Origin: JACDBZ01 sp038233215
Lineage (GTDB): Bacteria; Chloroflexota; Limnocylindria; QHBO01
Direction: 5' to 3'
DNA length: 41,171 nucleotides
Assembly (NCBI GenBank): GCA_038233215.1
Contig: JBBSML010000022.1
Location: forward strand, 1 to 41,171
Below are positions 30,250-38,625 of this stretch, piece after piece. A program made the position numbers and the translations under genes. The notes under the pieces were generated by a model. It made no database searches and was not told the DNA's origin. It was given only the letters and a program-made list of their open reading frames with translations. Numbering within the stretch: position 1 is the stretch's first letter; the number at the start of each line of letters is the position of its first letter.

Positions 30250-30289
30250 GGTGCGCGACTCCGGCACCCGGTCCTCGAGATACCGGACC
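30250..30289. terminator. Weak hairpins between convergent pfkB-type and mrfB genes
   Basis: Two short stems: GGTGC/GCACC (30250-30268) and GGTCC/GGACC (30270-30289). Both are only 5 bp and neither has a T-run, so a termination role is tentative. Confidence 0.25.
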
Positions 30290-30293
30290 TCGC

Positions 30294-31523
30294 TCAGGCG
30301 ACCCGCCGATGGCGCGCCTCGCGGATGGCGCGACGCTCGGCGGCGGCAACCCAGCGGCGCAGCCGGCGCAGGCGACGTTCGACCGCGATCCGGGTGCGAC
30401 CGACTTCCTGGATCGATCCTCCGCGGCCCAGCGCGAAGGCGATGTCGAGCACGCGTGACGCGGCCGCGGCCGCAGCCATGGCGCCCGCAAGATCCCCACG
30501 GTGGCGCTCGCGGATGCGAGCAACCTCGATCCAGGCACCCGCGGCATCGACCGACGCCCGCCGTGTTCCGAGCGTCCAGAGCTGCTCTGCCCGATCCACC
30601 TGGCCCAGCGCGATGAGAAGTCGCGAGGCGACGCGTCGGAGTGCAGTAGCCTCCGCCGGATCGCTGGTCACCGCCTGCGCGGTTTCCACGAGCTCGAGCG
30701 CGTCGTCCACTGCGCCGGCACGAAGCAGCTCGAGCGCCATGCCGCGCGGGTCGAGAACCATCGCGTTTCGCCAGCCGCCGGCTCGCAGTCGCCACAGCTC
30801 CGCCTCGAGCAGGACGAGACTGACGACGTCCTGAAAGTTATGATCGAGCACGTCGGCCAGGATGTCCGGCGATCCGCCGCGCAGGTAGCCGAAGTACCGT
30901 GCCGGCACCTCGCTGCCCGGGCAGTCCGAGCTTCGCCGCACGCCGAGCACGCCGATCTCAACATCCGCGAGACGCGCGCCGCCGAGAGGACGACGGAAGA
31001 GGCGCCGTGCGTCGGGGAGGAGGTCGTCGTGCGTTCGAGGGAGTGTCGCCTGGTCATGGAACAGGCCATGGAAGGTGAGCCGGGCGGCCAGCATCGGGAG
31101 ATCGAAGGTGCGGCCGTTGTAGGTGACGATGCGCGACGCTGTCGCGAGATCTGCGGTCAGCGCGCGCAGGAGGGCCGGCTCGTACGGGTAGTCCGGCAGC
31201 AGGTACTGGCAGACGCGGATCCGGCCGGCCGACACTCGCGCCACGCCGGCAAGAAAGATGACCGTGCCGGCGCCCGTCGAGAGTCCGGTCGTCTCGGTAT
31301 CGAAGTACGCGGCCGGTGAGAGCTGAGCAAGTGCCTGGACGGTGGCCTCGGATGCTGCAACGCTGCGCTCGACGACCAGGACGGTGCCATTCTGTGTGAC
31401 GTCCATGCGCGCGTCGAACCAGCGCGCGAGACGATTGAGCCGATCCTCGTCGCTCGGCCGCTGGGGTGGGCGAGCCACGTGCTCGGCACGGACGTTTGCC
31501 AGTCGTTCGTTCAGCGTCCGCAT
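30294..31523 (-). CDS. mrfB: MrfB/YprB-like DEDD exonuclease with helical C-terminal region
   Basis: 409 residues from ATG 31523, 3 bp after the mrfA-like stop. The RNase H-like exonuclease core starts at residue 71 with AAYFDTETTGLSTG (D75, E77), continues with ASRIVTYNGRTFDLPML and ends with the DHNFQDVVSL Asp. The following 170 residues are alanine-rich helical pairs of TPR-like character (DDALELVETAQAV, ALGQVDRAEQLWTLG). In Bacillus subtilis YprB is MrfB, the exonuclease partner of helicase MrfA in excision repair of mitomycin C damage. The same gene order and tight spacing here support the assignment. Confidence 0.85.
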   Translation of the reverse strand: MRTLNERLANVRAEHVARPPQRPSDEDRLNRLARWFDARMDVTQNGTVLVVERSVAASEATVQALAQLSPAAYFDTETTGLSTGAGTVIFLAGVARVSAGRIRVCQYLLPDYPYEPALLRALTADLATASRIVTYNGRTFDLPMLAARLTFHGLFHDQATLPRTHDDLLPDARRLFRRPLGGARLADVEIGVLGVRRSSDCPGSEVPARYFGYLRGGSPDILADVLDHNFQDVVSLVLLEAELWRLRAGGWRNAMVLDPRGMALELLRAGAVDDALELVETAQAVTSDPAEATALRRVASRLLIALGQVDRAEQLWTLGTRRASVDAAGAWIEVARIRERHRGDLAGAMAAAAAASRVLDIAFALGRGGSIQEVGRTRIAVERRLRRLRRWVAAAERRAIREARHRRVA

Positions 31524-31526
31524 CGG

Positions 31527-33809
31527 TCAGGCAAGTGCGGCGAGCAGCTCGCCGCACGTTGCCTTGCCATCCACGCCGACCTCCGCCACCGGCCCGACGC
31601 ACGACGGACAGCCGTCCATGCATGGGCAGTCGCGCACCATCCGCGCACAGGCCCCGATCAGGTCGGGGTGCAGCTCGTGGAGGCGCTCCGCCAGGCCGAC
31701 GCCGCCGGGAACCGCGTCGTACAGAAACAGCGTCGGGCGCAGCGTGTGCGGGGCCTGTGCCTGGGCCAGCACGCCGATGTCACGCGCATCGCACATGAGC
31801 AGCAAGGCGGCCGCCGAGCGCGCCACGCGCGCCCAGCCGATGAGCGCTCCGTCGAGCGTTTCGCGGCCGAAGCGCTCGACGATGGCTTTCGGCGGCACGA
31901 TCCAGGCGCCGGTGGTGTGCATCTGCTGTTCTGGAAGCGTGATCGGTCCCCATCCGATGTTCTCGTGCGTGTGCAACTTGATCTTCTTGAACAGGGTCGC
32001 GTGCCAGGCGACCATCACCTCGCCGTGAGCGCGCAGCGCACCATCGGTCCCGTGGAGCTCCTCGAAGGCGTCGAGCACCTTGAGCGTCACGCCCAGGTCG
32101 GCATCGGTGTAGTAGTCGACGTCGACAGCGCGCACGTAGGCCTTGCGCTCGTCCCAATCGAGACGGTCGACATGAAACTGGCGGGCGGCGTGCATGTAGA
32201 TGGCCTGCTCGTGCACGAGCATGGGGGCGGCGAAGAGATCCACCTCGCCGATGACTCGCGGCCGGTCGCCGGTGGTGTCGATGATGATCACGTTCTCCTG
32301 CGCCGCCGATCGCAGGCTGAAGGCGGATGCAGGGAAGTTCTCCTGGCTCCAGTAATAGCGATCGTCGCCGGCCCGGCGCAGGAAGCCATCCTCCTCGAGG
32401 ACGTCGAGCAGCATCGGCGTCTCGTCGAGCCCGAAGCGTTCGGCGGCGGGCACCGGGAGCTCGAAGGCGCTTGCCTTGAGGTGGTCGAGCAGCAGGTGCA
32501 GATTGTCTGGGTTGATGCGCCCGTGTTCTGGCGAACTATCGAAGAAATACTCCGGATGCGTGGCCAGGAACTGGTCGATCGGAGCCGATGAGGCAACCAT
32601 GACCGAGAGGCTGGTGCTGGCTCGGCGACCGGAGCGCCCCATCTGCTGCCAGGTGGACGCAATGGTGCCCGGGTAGCCGACGCTGATGGCGGCGTCGAGA
32701 CCACCAATGTCGATGCCCAGCTCCAGGGCGTTGGTGGCGACCACGCCGCGGATACGACCGTCGCGCAGGCCGGCCTCGATGGTGCGGCGCTCATTCGGCA
32801 GATAACCGCCGCGGTAGCCTTGGATCGGGGAGGGGTGGCCGGGCGGCGCGGGCAGCGCCTCGCGCAGATAGGTGGTCAGAATCTCCACCGCCGTCCGGGA
32901 GCGGGCGAAGGCGATCGTCTGGACGCCGTTGCGGATGAGCCGCTCGGCGATGCCCTGCCCGGTTAACAGGGAGCTCGACCGAATGCCGAGTTGCGCGTTG
33001 ACCACCGGCGGGTTGACGATGACGACGTGCTTCCGGCCCGACGGCGCCCCGTTGTCGTCGATCAGCTCGACCGGCGCATCGAGGATGCGCTCGGCAAGCT
33101 CGCGCGGGTTGGCGATGGTGGCCGATGCGCAGATGAAGACCGGGTCGGCGCCGTAATGGCGGCAGATGCGACGCAGGCGCCGGATGACGTTCGCGACGTG
33201 GCTGCCGAAGAGGCCGCGGTACGTGTGCAGCTCGTCGATGACGACGTACTCGAGGTTCTCGAGCAGCTTGAACCACTTGGTGTGGTGCGGAAGGATGGCG
33301 GCGTGCAGCATGTCGGGGTTGGTGATGACCACCTGTCCCGCCGACCTGACGACCGACCGAACATTGGCCGGCGTGTCTCCGTCATAGGTGTGGGTCTTCA
33401 GCCCGAGGTCGGCCGCATCCGCAAGGGCGCGCAGCTCGACCAGCTGATCCGCCGCCAGCGCCTTGGTGGGGAAGAGGTAGAGCGCCCGAGCCGCGCCATT
33501 CTTCGCGACCGCGTCCAGGACGGGCAGGTTGTAGCACAGTGTCTTGCCCGACGCGGTCGGTGTGACCACGACCACGTTGCGCCTCCCATTGGCCGCGGAA
33601 TAGGCCGCGGCCTGGTGTGTGTAGGGCGCTTCGATCCGACGGCCGCGCAAGGCCTCCACGATCCGGGAGTCGAGTCCCGGAGGCCACGGTGCGTGCCGCG
33701 GTCCGCGAGGCTCGAATTCGCGGTGCGCCGTGATCAGACGTGCGAGTGAGGGATCGGCGAGCAGGGACGCGATCGCTTCATCGGCGTTGCTTGGCGGTGC
33801 GGTCAGCAT
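31527..33809 (-). CDS. mrfA: MrfA/YprA-like DEAD/H-box helicase with C-terminal Cys cluster (DUF1998)
   Basis: 760 residues from ATG 33809, with AAGGAG 5 nt upstream; an open frame extends 20 codons further but covers the control region. Superfamily 2 motifs: Walker A TPTASGKT (83-90), DELH (192-195) in VIDELHTYRGLFG, CASATIANP, and motif VI QMGRSGRRAST. The C-terminal domain ends with four closely spaced cysteines (DCPCMDGCPSC) typical of DUF1998 and probably a metal site. YprA/MrfA unwinds DNA for a UvrABC-independent mitomycin repair pathway in B. subtilis, with MrfB as nuclease. Here the promoter region contains an SOS box, suggesting DNA-damage induction. Confidence 0.9.
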   Translation of the reverse strand: MLTAPPSNADEAIASLLADPSLARLITAHREFEPRGPRHAPWPPGLDSRIVEALRGRRIEAPYTHQAAAYSAANGRRNVVVVTPTASGKTLCYNLPVLDAVAKNGAARALYLFPTKALAADQLVELRALADAADLGLKTHTYDGDTPANVRSVVRSAGQVVITNPDMLHAAILPHHTKWFKLLENLEYVVIDELHTYRGLFGSHVANVIRRLRRICRHYGADPVFICASATIANPRELAERILDAPVELIDDNGAPSGRKHVVIVNPPVVNAQLGIRSSSLLTGQGIAERLIRNGVQTIAFARSRTAVEILTTYLREALPAPPGHPSPIQGYRGGYLPNERRTIEAGLRDGRIRGVVATNALELGIDIGGLDAAISVGYPGTIASTWQQMGRSGRRASTSLSVMVASSAPIDQFLATHPEYFFDSSPEHGRINPDNLHLLLDHLKASAFELPVPAAERFGLDETPMLLDVLEEDGFLRRAGDDRYYWSQENFPASAFSLRSAAQENVIIIDTTGDRPRVIGEVDLFAAPMLVHEQAIYMHAARQFHVDRLDWDERKAYVRAVDVDYYTDADLGVTLKVLDAFEELHGTDGALRAHGEVMVAWHATLFKKIKLHTHENIGWGPITLPEQQMHTTGAWIVPPKAIVERFGRETLDGALIGWARVARSAAALLLMCDARDIGVLAQAQAPHTLRPTLFLYDAVPGGVGLAERLHELHPDLIGACARMVRDCPCMDGCPSCVGPVAEVGVDGKATCGELLAALA

Positions 33810-33838
33810 CGGCGCTCCTTGATCGGTGTCACCTGAAA

Positions 33839-33865
33839 CCGAACATTCGTTCGGACAAAAATATA
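33839..33865 (-). promoter_or_regulatory. LexA (SOS) box and -10 region of mrfAB
   Basis: CCGAAC-ATTC-GTTCGG (33839-33854) is a perfect 6-bp-arm palindrome containing GAAC-N4-GTTC, the LexA box of Gram-positive bacteria. It lies 29 bp upstream of the mrfA start codon. On the minus strand a TATATT box (33865-33860) ends 5 bp before it, so the operator would cover the transcription start. The nagA start is 91 bp away on the other side. Confidence 0.7.
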
Positions 33866-33945
33866 GCACAGGTGTTCCAATCTTCCGAAGCCGATGCGAC
33901 AGCTCGCATGTCGAAACGGCCCAGCCTTCGTATGCTGGCCCTGTG

Positions 33946-35115
33946 ATGCTGTTGACCGATGCGCGGGTGGTGACGCCTGCCGGTGTGCGCGAGGCGGGAT
34001 GGGTCAGAATCTTGGGTGGCCGAATCTCGGAGGTGGGAGCGGGCCCAGTACCCCGTGAGGCGGCCGAACAACGTCATGAGCTCCTCGGGCGCTGGCTCGT
34101 TCCCGGCTTCATCGACCTCCATGTGCATGGCGGCGGCGGTCACGCGATGTTGTCGTCAGATCCGACGGAAATTCGTTCCGCCGCCTCCTTTCATCTCTCG
34201 CACGGCACCACGCGCAGCCTGGCCAGCATCGTGAGCGCGCCTTTCGCGGACATGCTCGCCGGGGTTGCCGCCGTCCGGGAAGTCGCGCGCGTCGGCGCCA
34301 CCTCTGACGGGCAGCCCATGGGCAGCCACCTCGAGGGCCCCTTCCTCAATGCGCGTCGGGGCGGTGCACACGACCCCCGGCATCTCCTGGCTCCCGATCC
34401 GGCCGCGTTCGATCGACTGCTCGATGCGGCGGATGGCACGCTGCGCGTCATCACCATTGCTCCCGAGCTGCCAGGCGGTCTGGACCTGGTTCGTCGGGCC
34501 GTCGCCGCCGGGGTCATCGTGGCGGTGGGGCACAGCGACGCGAATCATGCCCAGGCGATCGCCGCGTTCGAGGCCGGTGCTTCGCTCGTCACGCATCTGT
34601 TCAACGGGATGCGTCCGTTCCATCACCGGCAGCCCGGCCTGGTGGGTGCCGCGCTGGCGGATCCCGGTGTCGTCTGCGAGATCATCAACGATGGGGTCCA
34701 CCTGCACGACGCGACGGCGCGCCTCGCCTTCGAGGCCGCCGGCTCGCGACGGATCGCGCTGGTCACCGACGCGATCGCGGCGGCCGGTGTGGGGGACGGC
34801 GCGTTTCAGCTCGGCTCTGCCACCGTCCTCGTGCGGCAGGGCGAGGTTCGCCTAGCCGACGGAGAGAGCCTGGCGGGCAGCACATTGACCATGGATGTCG
34901 CAGTTCGCCGGGCAGTGCGCTTGCTCGGGCTGCCGATGACGGCTGCGGTCGAGGCAGCATCGACGACGCCGGCGCGGCTCCTCGGCATCGGCGACCGGGT
35001 CGGATCCATCGAGGTCGGACATCAGGCTGACCTCGTCGTCCTGAGCGATGAACTGGAGGTGGAGGCCGTCATGGCCGCTGGCGAGTGGACCACCTCCGCT
35101 AGACTCGTTCCCTGA
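33946..35115 (+). CDS. nagA: N-acetylglucosamine-6-phosphate deacetylase
   Basis: 389 residues from ATG 33946 (the preceding codon GTG is an alternative). A longer frame back to 33826 runs through the mrfA control region and is rejected. Amidohydrolase metal motif DLHVHGGGG (H59, H61), HLEGPFLN with the metal Glu, GHSDA, THLFNGMRPFHHRQPG and the catalytic Asp in LVTDAIAAAG. It removes acetate from GlcNAc-6-P, giving GlcN-6-P for the deaminase encoded at 36578-37312. It is followed with a 1-nt overlap (TGATG) by a DivIC-like septal protein, an unusual partner. Confidence 0.93.
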   Translation: MLLTDARVVTPAGVREAGWVRILGGRISEVGAGPVPREAAEQRHELLGRWLVPGFIDLHVHGGGGHAMLSSDPTEIRSAASFHLSHGTTRSLASIVSAPFADMLAGVAAVREVARVGATSDGQPMGSHLEGPFLNARRGGAHDPRHLLAPDPAAFDRLLDAADGTLRVITIAPELPGGLDLVRRAVAAGVIVAVGHSDANHAQAIAAFEAGASLVTHLFNGMRPFHHRQPGLVGAALADPGVVCEIINDGVHLHDATARLAFEAAGSRRIALVTDAIAAAGVGDGAFQLGSATVLVRQGEVRLADGESLAGSTLTMDVAVRRAVRLLGLPMTAAVEAASTTPARLLGIGDRVGSIEVGHQADLVVLSDELEVEAVMAAGEWTTSARLVP

Positions 35116-35576
35116 TGACCGGCATCGACCTCACCGCCACTGCTCCGAAGCCGCCCAGCCCGCGGGCGCGATGGCACCTTCCCGCGTCCCGCGGGGGAAT
35201 GGCCTGGATGGTGGTCGTCTTGATTGTCGGGGTCCTGGTGGCGGTCCAGTTCGGTCGGCAGGTATATGCGAACTGGGAGATCGGGCAGAGCGCGGCGGCG
35301 ATCCAGGCCGAGATCGCCCAAGTCGAGTCAGAGAATGCCGGGCTGCGCCAGGAGCTCGGGTATCTTCAGAGCGAGGCGTACATCAGCGCGGAAGCGCGAC
35401 GTCTCGCAAACCTGGGAGTCCCCGGTGAGCAGGTGCTGATCATCCCGCCAGGCGCCGAGGAACCGCTCCCCGAGGAGCTCGCGACCATCGCCGAGACGCC
35501 GAAGCCGTTCCTCGAACAGTGGGTCGATCTCTTCTTCGGCCCGTCCAGCCCGGCCCGGGGGCAGCTCGGGCGCTGA
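35115..35576 (+). CDS. Septum formation initiator family protein (DivIC/FtsB-like)
   Basis: 153 residues from ATG 35115. A short cytoplasmic head, one membrane helix (about 29-46: MAWMVVVLIVGVLVAVQFG), then a coiled coil (EIGQSAAAIQAEIAQVESENAGLRQELGYL) and a segment EARRLANLGVPGEQVLIIPP that is typical of the family's C-terminal part. Such bitopic proteins join the divisome and bridge FtsQ/DivIB to FtsW/FtsI. The coupling to nagA may be shared transcription only. It converges on the nagK-like gene, 6 bp apart. Confidence 0.85.
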   Translation: MTGIDLTATAPKPPSPRARWHLPASRGGMAWMVVVLIVGVLVAVQFGRQVYANWEIGQSAAAIQAEIAQVESENAGLRQELGYLQSEAYISAEARRLANLGVPGEQVLIIPPGAEEPLPEELATIAETPKPFLEQWVDLFFGPSSPARGQLGR

Positions 35577-35582
35577 ACGTGC

Positions 35583-36581
35583 TCAGCCGTCCAGGCTGTC
35601 GTACAACGAGGCATCGGGCGCACTCGCATCGAGGCGCGCGACGACCGTTTCGGGCAGCGGCGCCCCCATGGCCGCGGTGAGGCCGATGACGAGCGCCCCG
35701 ATCGCCGGCTCCCAGCGCGGCGCAACGAGCGCCGGCGCCTGGTCGGCCGCGTGGACCGCATCCTCGGCTGCCCGGGTGAGGGCGTTAGGCCCGAGCCGCG
35801 CCAGACCGCCGCAGAAGGAAAGCGCGTACGGTGAACCGGCGATGTTCACGCGTCGTGCGGCGGCGGCGGCCGTTGCGCCGAGGCCGGTCCCGTGCTCTCT
35901 GACGACCGCGACGGCAACCGCATCCCCATGCTCCGCCGCATCGAGCAGCGCGCGGACCATGGGGCCAACCGGCGCAACCATGGCGCCGCGCCGCGTGAAC
36001 CGATGCAGCGCCGCCTCGACGGTATCCGCACCGGTGATGGCCAGCAGCCGATCGCGCAGCGTGGTCGGGGATTCGATGCCCAGCTCCGAGCGCACGACTG
36101 CGGACAGCATCCGCTGAGCCAGCTCGACAGCGCCGTGTGGTGACTGCCAGAAGCTCGAGTGCCACGTGGCGCCAGTGTGGCTTCGAGCACCGGTCGCCGC
36201 GCCGGTTCCGATTGAGACGACGACCGCCGGTCCTTCGGGAACGGCGCCCGTCAGGGCACCGATGGCGTCGTTGACGACCACAATCGGACCCGTGAAGCCC
36301 TCGGCGCCGAACGCCCGCTCGAGCATCGCGATATCCTCCGGCCAATCTGCGCCGGCCATGCTGAACACGGCGCGGCCGATCTGCGGGCGGCCTGCTCCGG
36401 CCTGTTCCAGTGCCTCGTCGACGACCGTCTCGATGAGTTCGACCGCCGCAGTCGCGCCGGCGACGGCATAGATATCCGCGCTACCAAGACGGCGGGCCCC
36501 TCCCAGGATGGATCCATCGGAATCAGCGACGAGGGCGATCGCCTTGCTGTTGCCGCCGTCGACACCCAGGACGAGGGTCAC
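35583..36581 (-). CDS. BadF/BadG/BcrA/BcrD-type ATPase, probable N-acetylglucosamine kinase
   Basis: 332 residues from GTG 36581, overlapping the deaminase stop (GTGA). ASKHA fold: phosphate-1 motif LGVDGGNSKAIALVADSDGS, phosphate-2 VVVSIGTGAATGA, SMAGADWPED, and the adenosine motif SFCGGLARLGPN. This family includes the eukaryotic-type GlcNAc kinase. Placement with nagB, nagA and a GH4 glycosidase supports GlcNAc or a related amino sugar as substrate. It would make GlcNAc-6-P for NagA, allowing use of unphosphorylated sugar from wall turnover or chitin without a PTS transporter. The call of GlcNAc specificity is inference from context. Confidence 0.85.
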   Translation of the reverse strand: MTLVLGVDGGNSKAIALVADSDGSILGGARRLGSADIYAVAGATAAVELIETVVDEALEQAGAGRPQIGRAVFSMAGADWPEDIAMLERAFGAEGFTGPIVVVNDAIGALTGAVPEGPAVVVSIGTGAATGARSHTGATWHSSFWQSPHGAVELAQRMLSAVVRSELGIESPTTLRDRLLAITGADTVEAALHRFTRRGAMVAPVGPMVRALLDAAEHGDAVAVAVVREHGTGLGATAAAAARRVNIAGSPYALSFCGGLARLGPNALTRAAEDAVHAADQAPALVAPRWEPAIGALVIGLTAAMGAPLPETVVARLDASAPDASLYDSLDG

Positions 36582-37312
36582 GCGTCGGGCGGCCCCTTGG
36601 GTCGGGCGTCGCGGTCGGCCAGCACGATCGTGTCGGGATGGTCGTACAGGTGCGACGCGGGAAGCTCCGGGTCCGGCGCGGACCGCAGGATCCGATCGAG
36701 GATCTTGGCCTTGCGGCTTCCAGACACGAGCAGCAGGACGCGGCGCGCGGACAGGATCGTCGACATGCCGGCCGTCACGGCTCGTTCAGGCACGACAGCA
36801 TTTGGCCAGTAGGTGGCGTTGCTGGCAAGGGTCCCCGGATCGAGCGAAATGGTCCGTGTCGGCGCGTCGGCGCGCGAGGGGGGCTCGTTGAAGCCGAGGT
36901 GGCCATTCAGCCCCAGTCCCAGGATCGCGAGGTCGATGCCTCCGGCCGCCTCGACCTGCATGTCGTATGCGCCCGGGGCCAGCTCGGCGTCCGGATGATC
37001 GGTCGTGAACCGGATGACTCGCCCGGCATCAATCTCCAGCGGCTCGAGCAGCGCGCGATCCAACCAGCCGAAGAGCGAGCGCGGATCACCCTGCTGGAGG
37101 CCCAGGTACTCGTCCAGCTGTGCGACGCGCAGACGTGAGGTGTCCAGTACGCCGCGCTCTCGCAGGCGCGCAAGCTCTCGATAGGGACCGATCGGCGTTT
37201 CGCCGGTGGCCGCCAGGATCAATGCATTCGGCTGCTGCGCCGCGATGCCGGTGACGATGGCTGCCGCTTCGCGGGCGAGCGCCCCAGCATCCTCGACGAT
37301 TCGCACGTCCAT
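36578..37312 (-). CDS. nagB: Glucosamine-6-phosphate deaminase
   Basis: 244 residues from ATG 37312. Family blocks: LILAATGETPIGPYREL at the phosphate site, QLDEYLGL with the catalytic Asp, LGLGLNGHLGFNEPPS with the ring-opening His and neighbouring Glu, and a late VLLLVSGSRKAKIL. It converts GlcN-6-P to fructose-6-P and ammonia. The protein is slightly shorter than E. coli NagB (266) and lacks obvious residues of the allosteric GlcNAc-6-P site, as in the Bacillus-type enzymes. It is 2 bp after the GH4 gene and overlaps the kinase. Confidence 0.92.
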   Translation of the reverse strand: MDVRIVEDAGALAREAAAIVTGIAAQQPNALILAATGETPIGPYRELARLRERGVLDTSRLRVAQLDEYLGLQQGDPRSLFGWLDRALLEPLEIDAGRVIRFTTDHPDAELAPGAYDMQVEAAGGIDLAILGLGLNGHLGFNEPPSRADAPTRTISLDPGTLASNATYWPNAVVPERAVTAGMSTILSARRVLLLVSGSRKAKILDRILRSAPDPELPASHLYDHPDTIVLADRDARPKGPPDA

Positions 37313-37314
37313 GC

Positions 37315-38616
37315 TCAGACCAAAAGCCGCGCGGGAAGAAACGCCGAGTGGGCTGTGGCCATGTCGTCGTAGAGCGCCTCCGCCGTCGGGAGCGTGAGGA
37401 CCAGCGGATGGGCGGCGAGGGCGCGCACTCCGTCACGTCGTCTGCCCGACCAGGCCGCCTCCGCCGCCAGCGACTGGTACGCGCCGAGAGACTCGATGAG
37501 CCCGCGCACCTGCCGGGGCAGCGCCGGAACGTCGATCGGCTCGATCCCGCTCGCCGATACCCGTGCGGGAACTTCGACCACGAGATCCTCGGGAAATCCG
37601 GGCAGGGCGCTGCCTCGGTTCGGTACGTTGACCGGCCACGTTGTGCCGCGATCATTCACGATGGCCTCGATCACGTCCACGGCCAGCTCCAGCTCCAGAA
37701 TGCCGCCGCGTGAGCGTTCGGGATCCAGGCGCGGCGCATCGGCGGTGGCCTCCTGACGGTAGTGCGTCCAGTAGTCATCCACGCTGGCCATGATCTCCTG
37801 TGCGCGGGAACGCGGTGCCGCCCGCGCGGCGGCGAGGGCGTGGCCGGCGAAGTAGTAGTAGTACAGATAGGCCGATGGCAACGCTCCCATGGTGGCCGCC
37901 AGATGAAGCATCAGCTCGTCGCGAGTGCCGGGTCCGCCGGAGGCATCGAGGCGGTGGGCCGCGTTCTCGATCATCGGCATGATATCGGCGCCGTCGTACT
38001 CATGCCGCACGCTCCAGCCGGTGTGGTTGAGCCCGACCAGGGTCGCGTCGAGACGGGCCGGGTCGAGGCCCGCCAGCCGGGCGATATCCCGCGGGAAGGT
38101 GATCGGTCCCTCGCACAACGAGACACAGCGAATCGCCGAGTGGTGCGTGATTGCCTCGGAGACGATGTTCACCGGGTTGGTGTAGTTGACCAGCCATGCA
38201 TCGGGGCAGCGCTGCTCCATCTCGGCGACGATCTCGCGCATGACGGCAATCGAGCGGAGGGCCATGAAGAAGCCGCCGGGACCCTGTGTCTCCTGGCCGA
38301 TGACCTCGTGGCGGAGGGGGATCGACTCGTCCAGCGCCCGGGCCTCGAAGCCGCCGGGCCGAAAGCTGGTGAGCACCACGTCGGCCCCATCCAGCGCCGA
38401 GGAGCGATCCGTCGTGGCTCTCACCGGCAGGTCTAGCCCACGGACGGCCACCATGCGCTCGGTCAGCCGGCGCACCACGTCGAGCCGTTCCGGATCGAGG
38501 TCGACGAGCACCACCTCGGACCCGCGAAACGCCTCCCCGCGCTCGACGAGAGACGCGACCGTCCCCGGAGCTCGGGTGCTGCCCCCGCCGATGTAGACGA
38601 GGCGAATGGCGGCCAC
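37315..38616 (-). CDS. Glycoside hydrolase family 4 (NAD- and metal-dependent 6-phospho-glycosidase type)
   Basis: 433 residues from GTG 38616. N-terminal Rossmann start LVYIGGGSTRAPGTV, VLVDLDPERLDVV, VNYTNPVNIVSEA, metal ligands C168 (SLCEGP) and H198 (GLNHTGW). GH4 enzymes use NAD+ and a divalent metal in an oxidation-elimination mechanism, often on 6-phospho-alpha- or beta-glucosides. The GlcNAc gene context suggests a phosphorylated or free amino-sugar disaccharide, but the sequence does not prove it. It lies 9 bp after the pckA stop and 2 bp before nagB, so all four genes likely form one transcript. Confidence 0.92.
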   Translation of the reverse strand: MAAIRLVYIGGGSTRAPGTVASLVERGEAFRGSEVVLVDLDPERLDVVRRLTERMVAVRGLDLPVRATTDRSSALDGADVVLTSFRPGGFEARALDESIPLRHEVIGQETQGPGGFFMALRSIAVMREIVAEMEQRCPDAWLVNYTNPVNIVSEAITHHSAIRCVSLCEGPITFPRDIARLAGLDPARLDATLVGLNHTGWSVRHEYDGADIMPMIENAAHRLDASGGPGTRDELMLHLAATMGALPSAYLYYYYFAGHALAAARAAPRSRAQEIMASVDDYWTHYRQEATADAPRLDPERSRGGILELELAVDVIEAIVNDRGTTWPVNVPNRGSALPGFPEDLVVEVPARVSASGIEPIDVPALPRQVRGLIESLGAYQSLAAEAAWSGRRRDGVRALAAHPLVLTLPTAEALYDDMATAHSAFLPARLLV

Positions 38617-38625
38617 GCGCGCGAG

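Noticed and set aside
33826..33945. N-terminal extension of nagA to 33826
   Set aside because: It would code through the SOS box and -10 region of mrfA and adds about 40 residues foreign to NagA.
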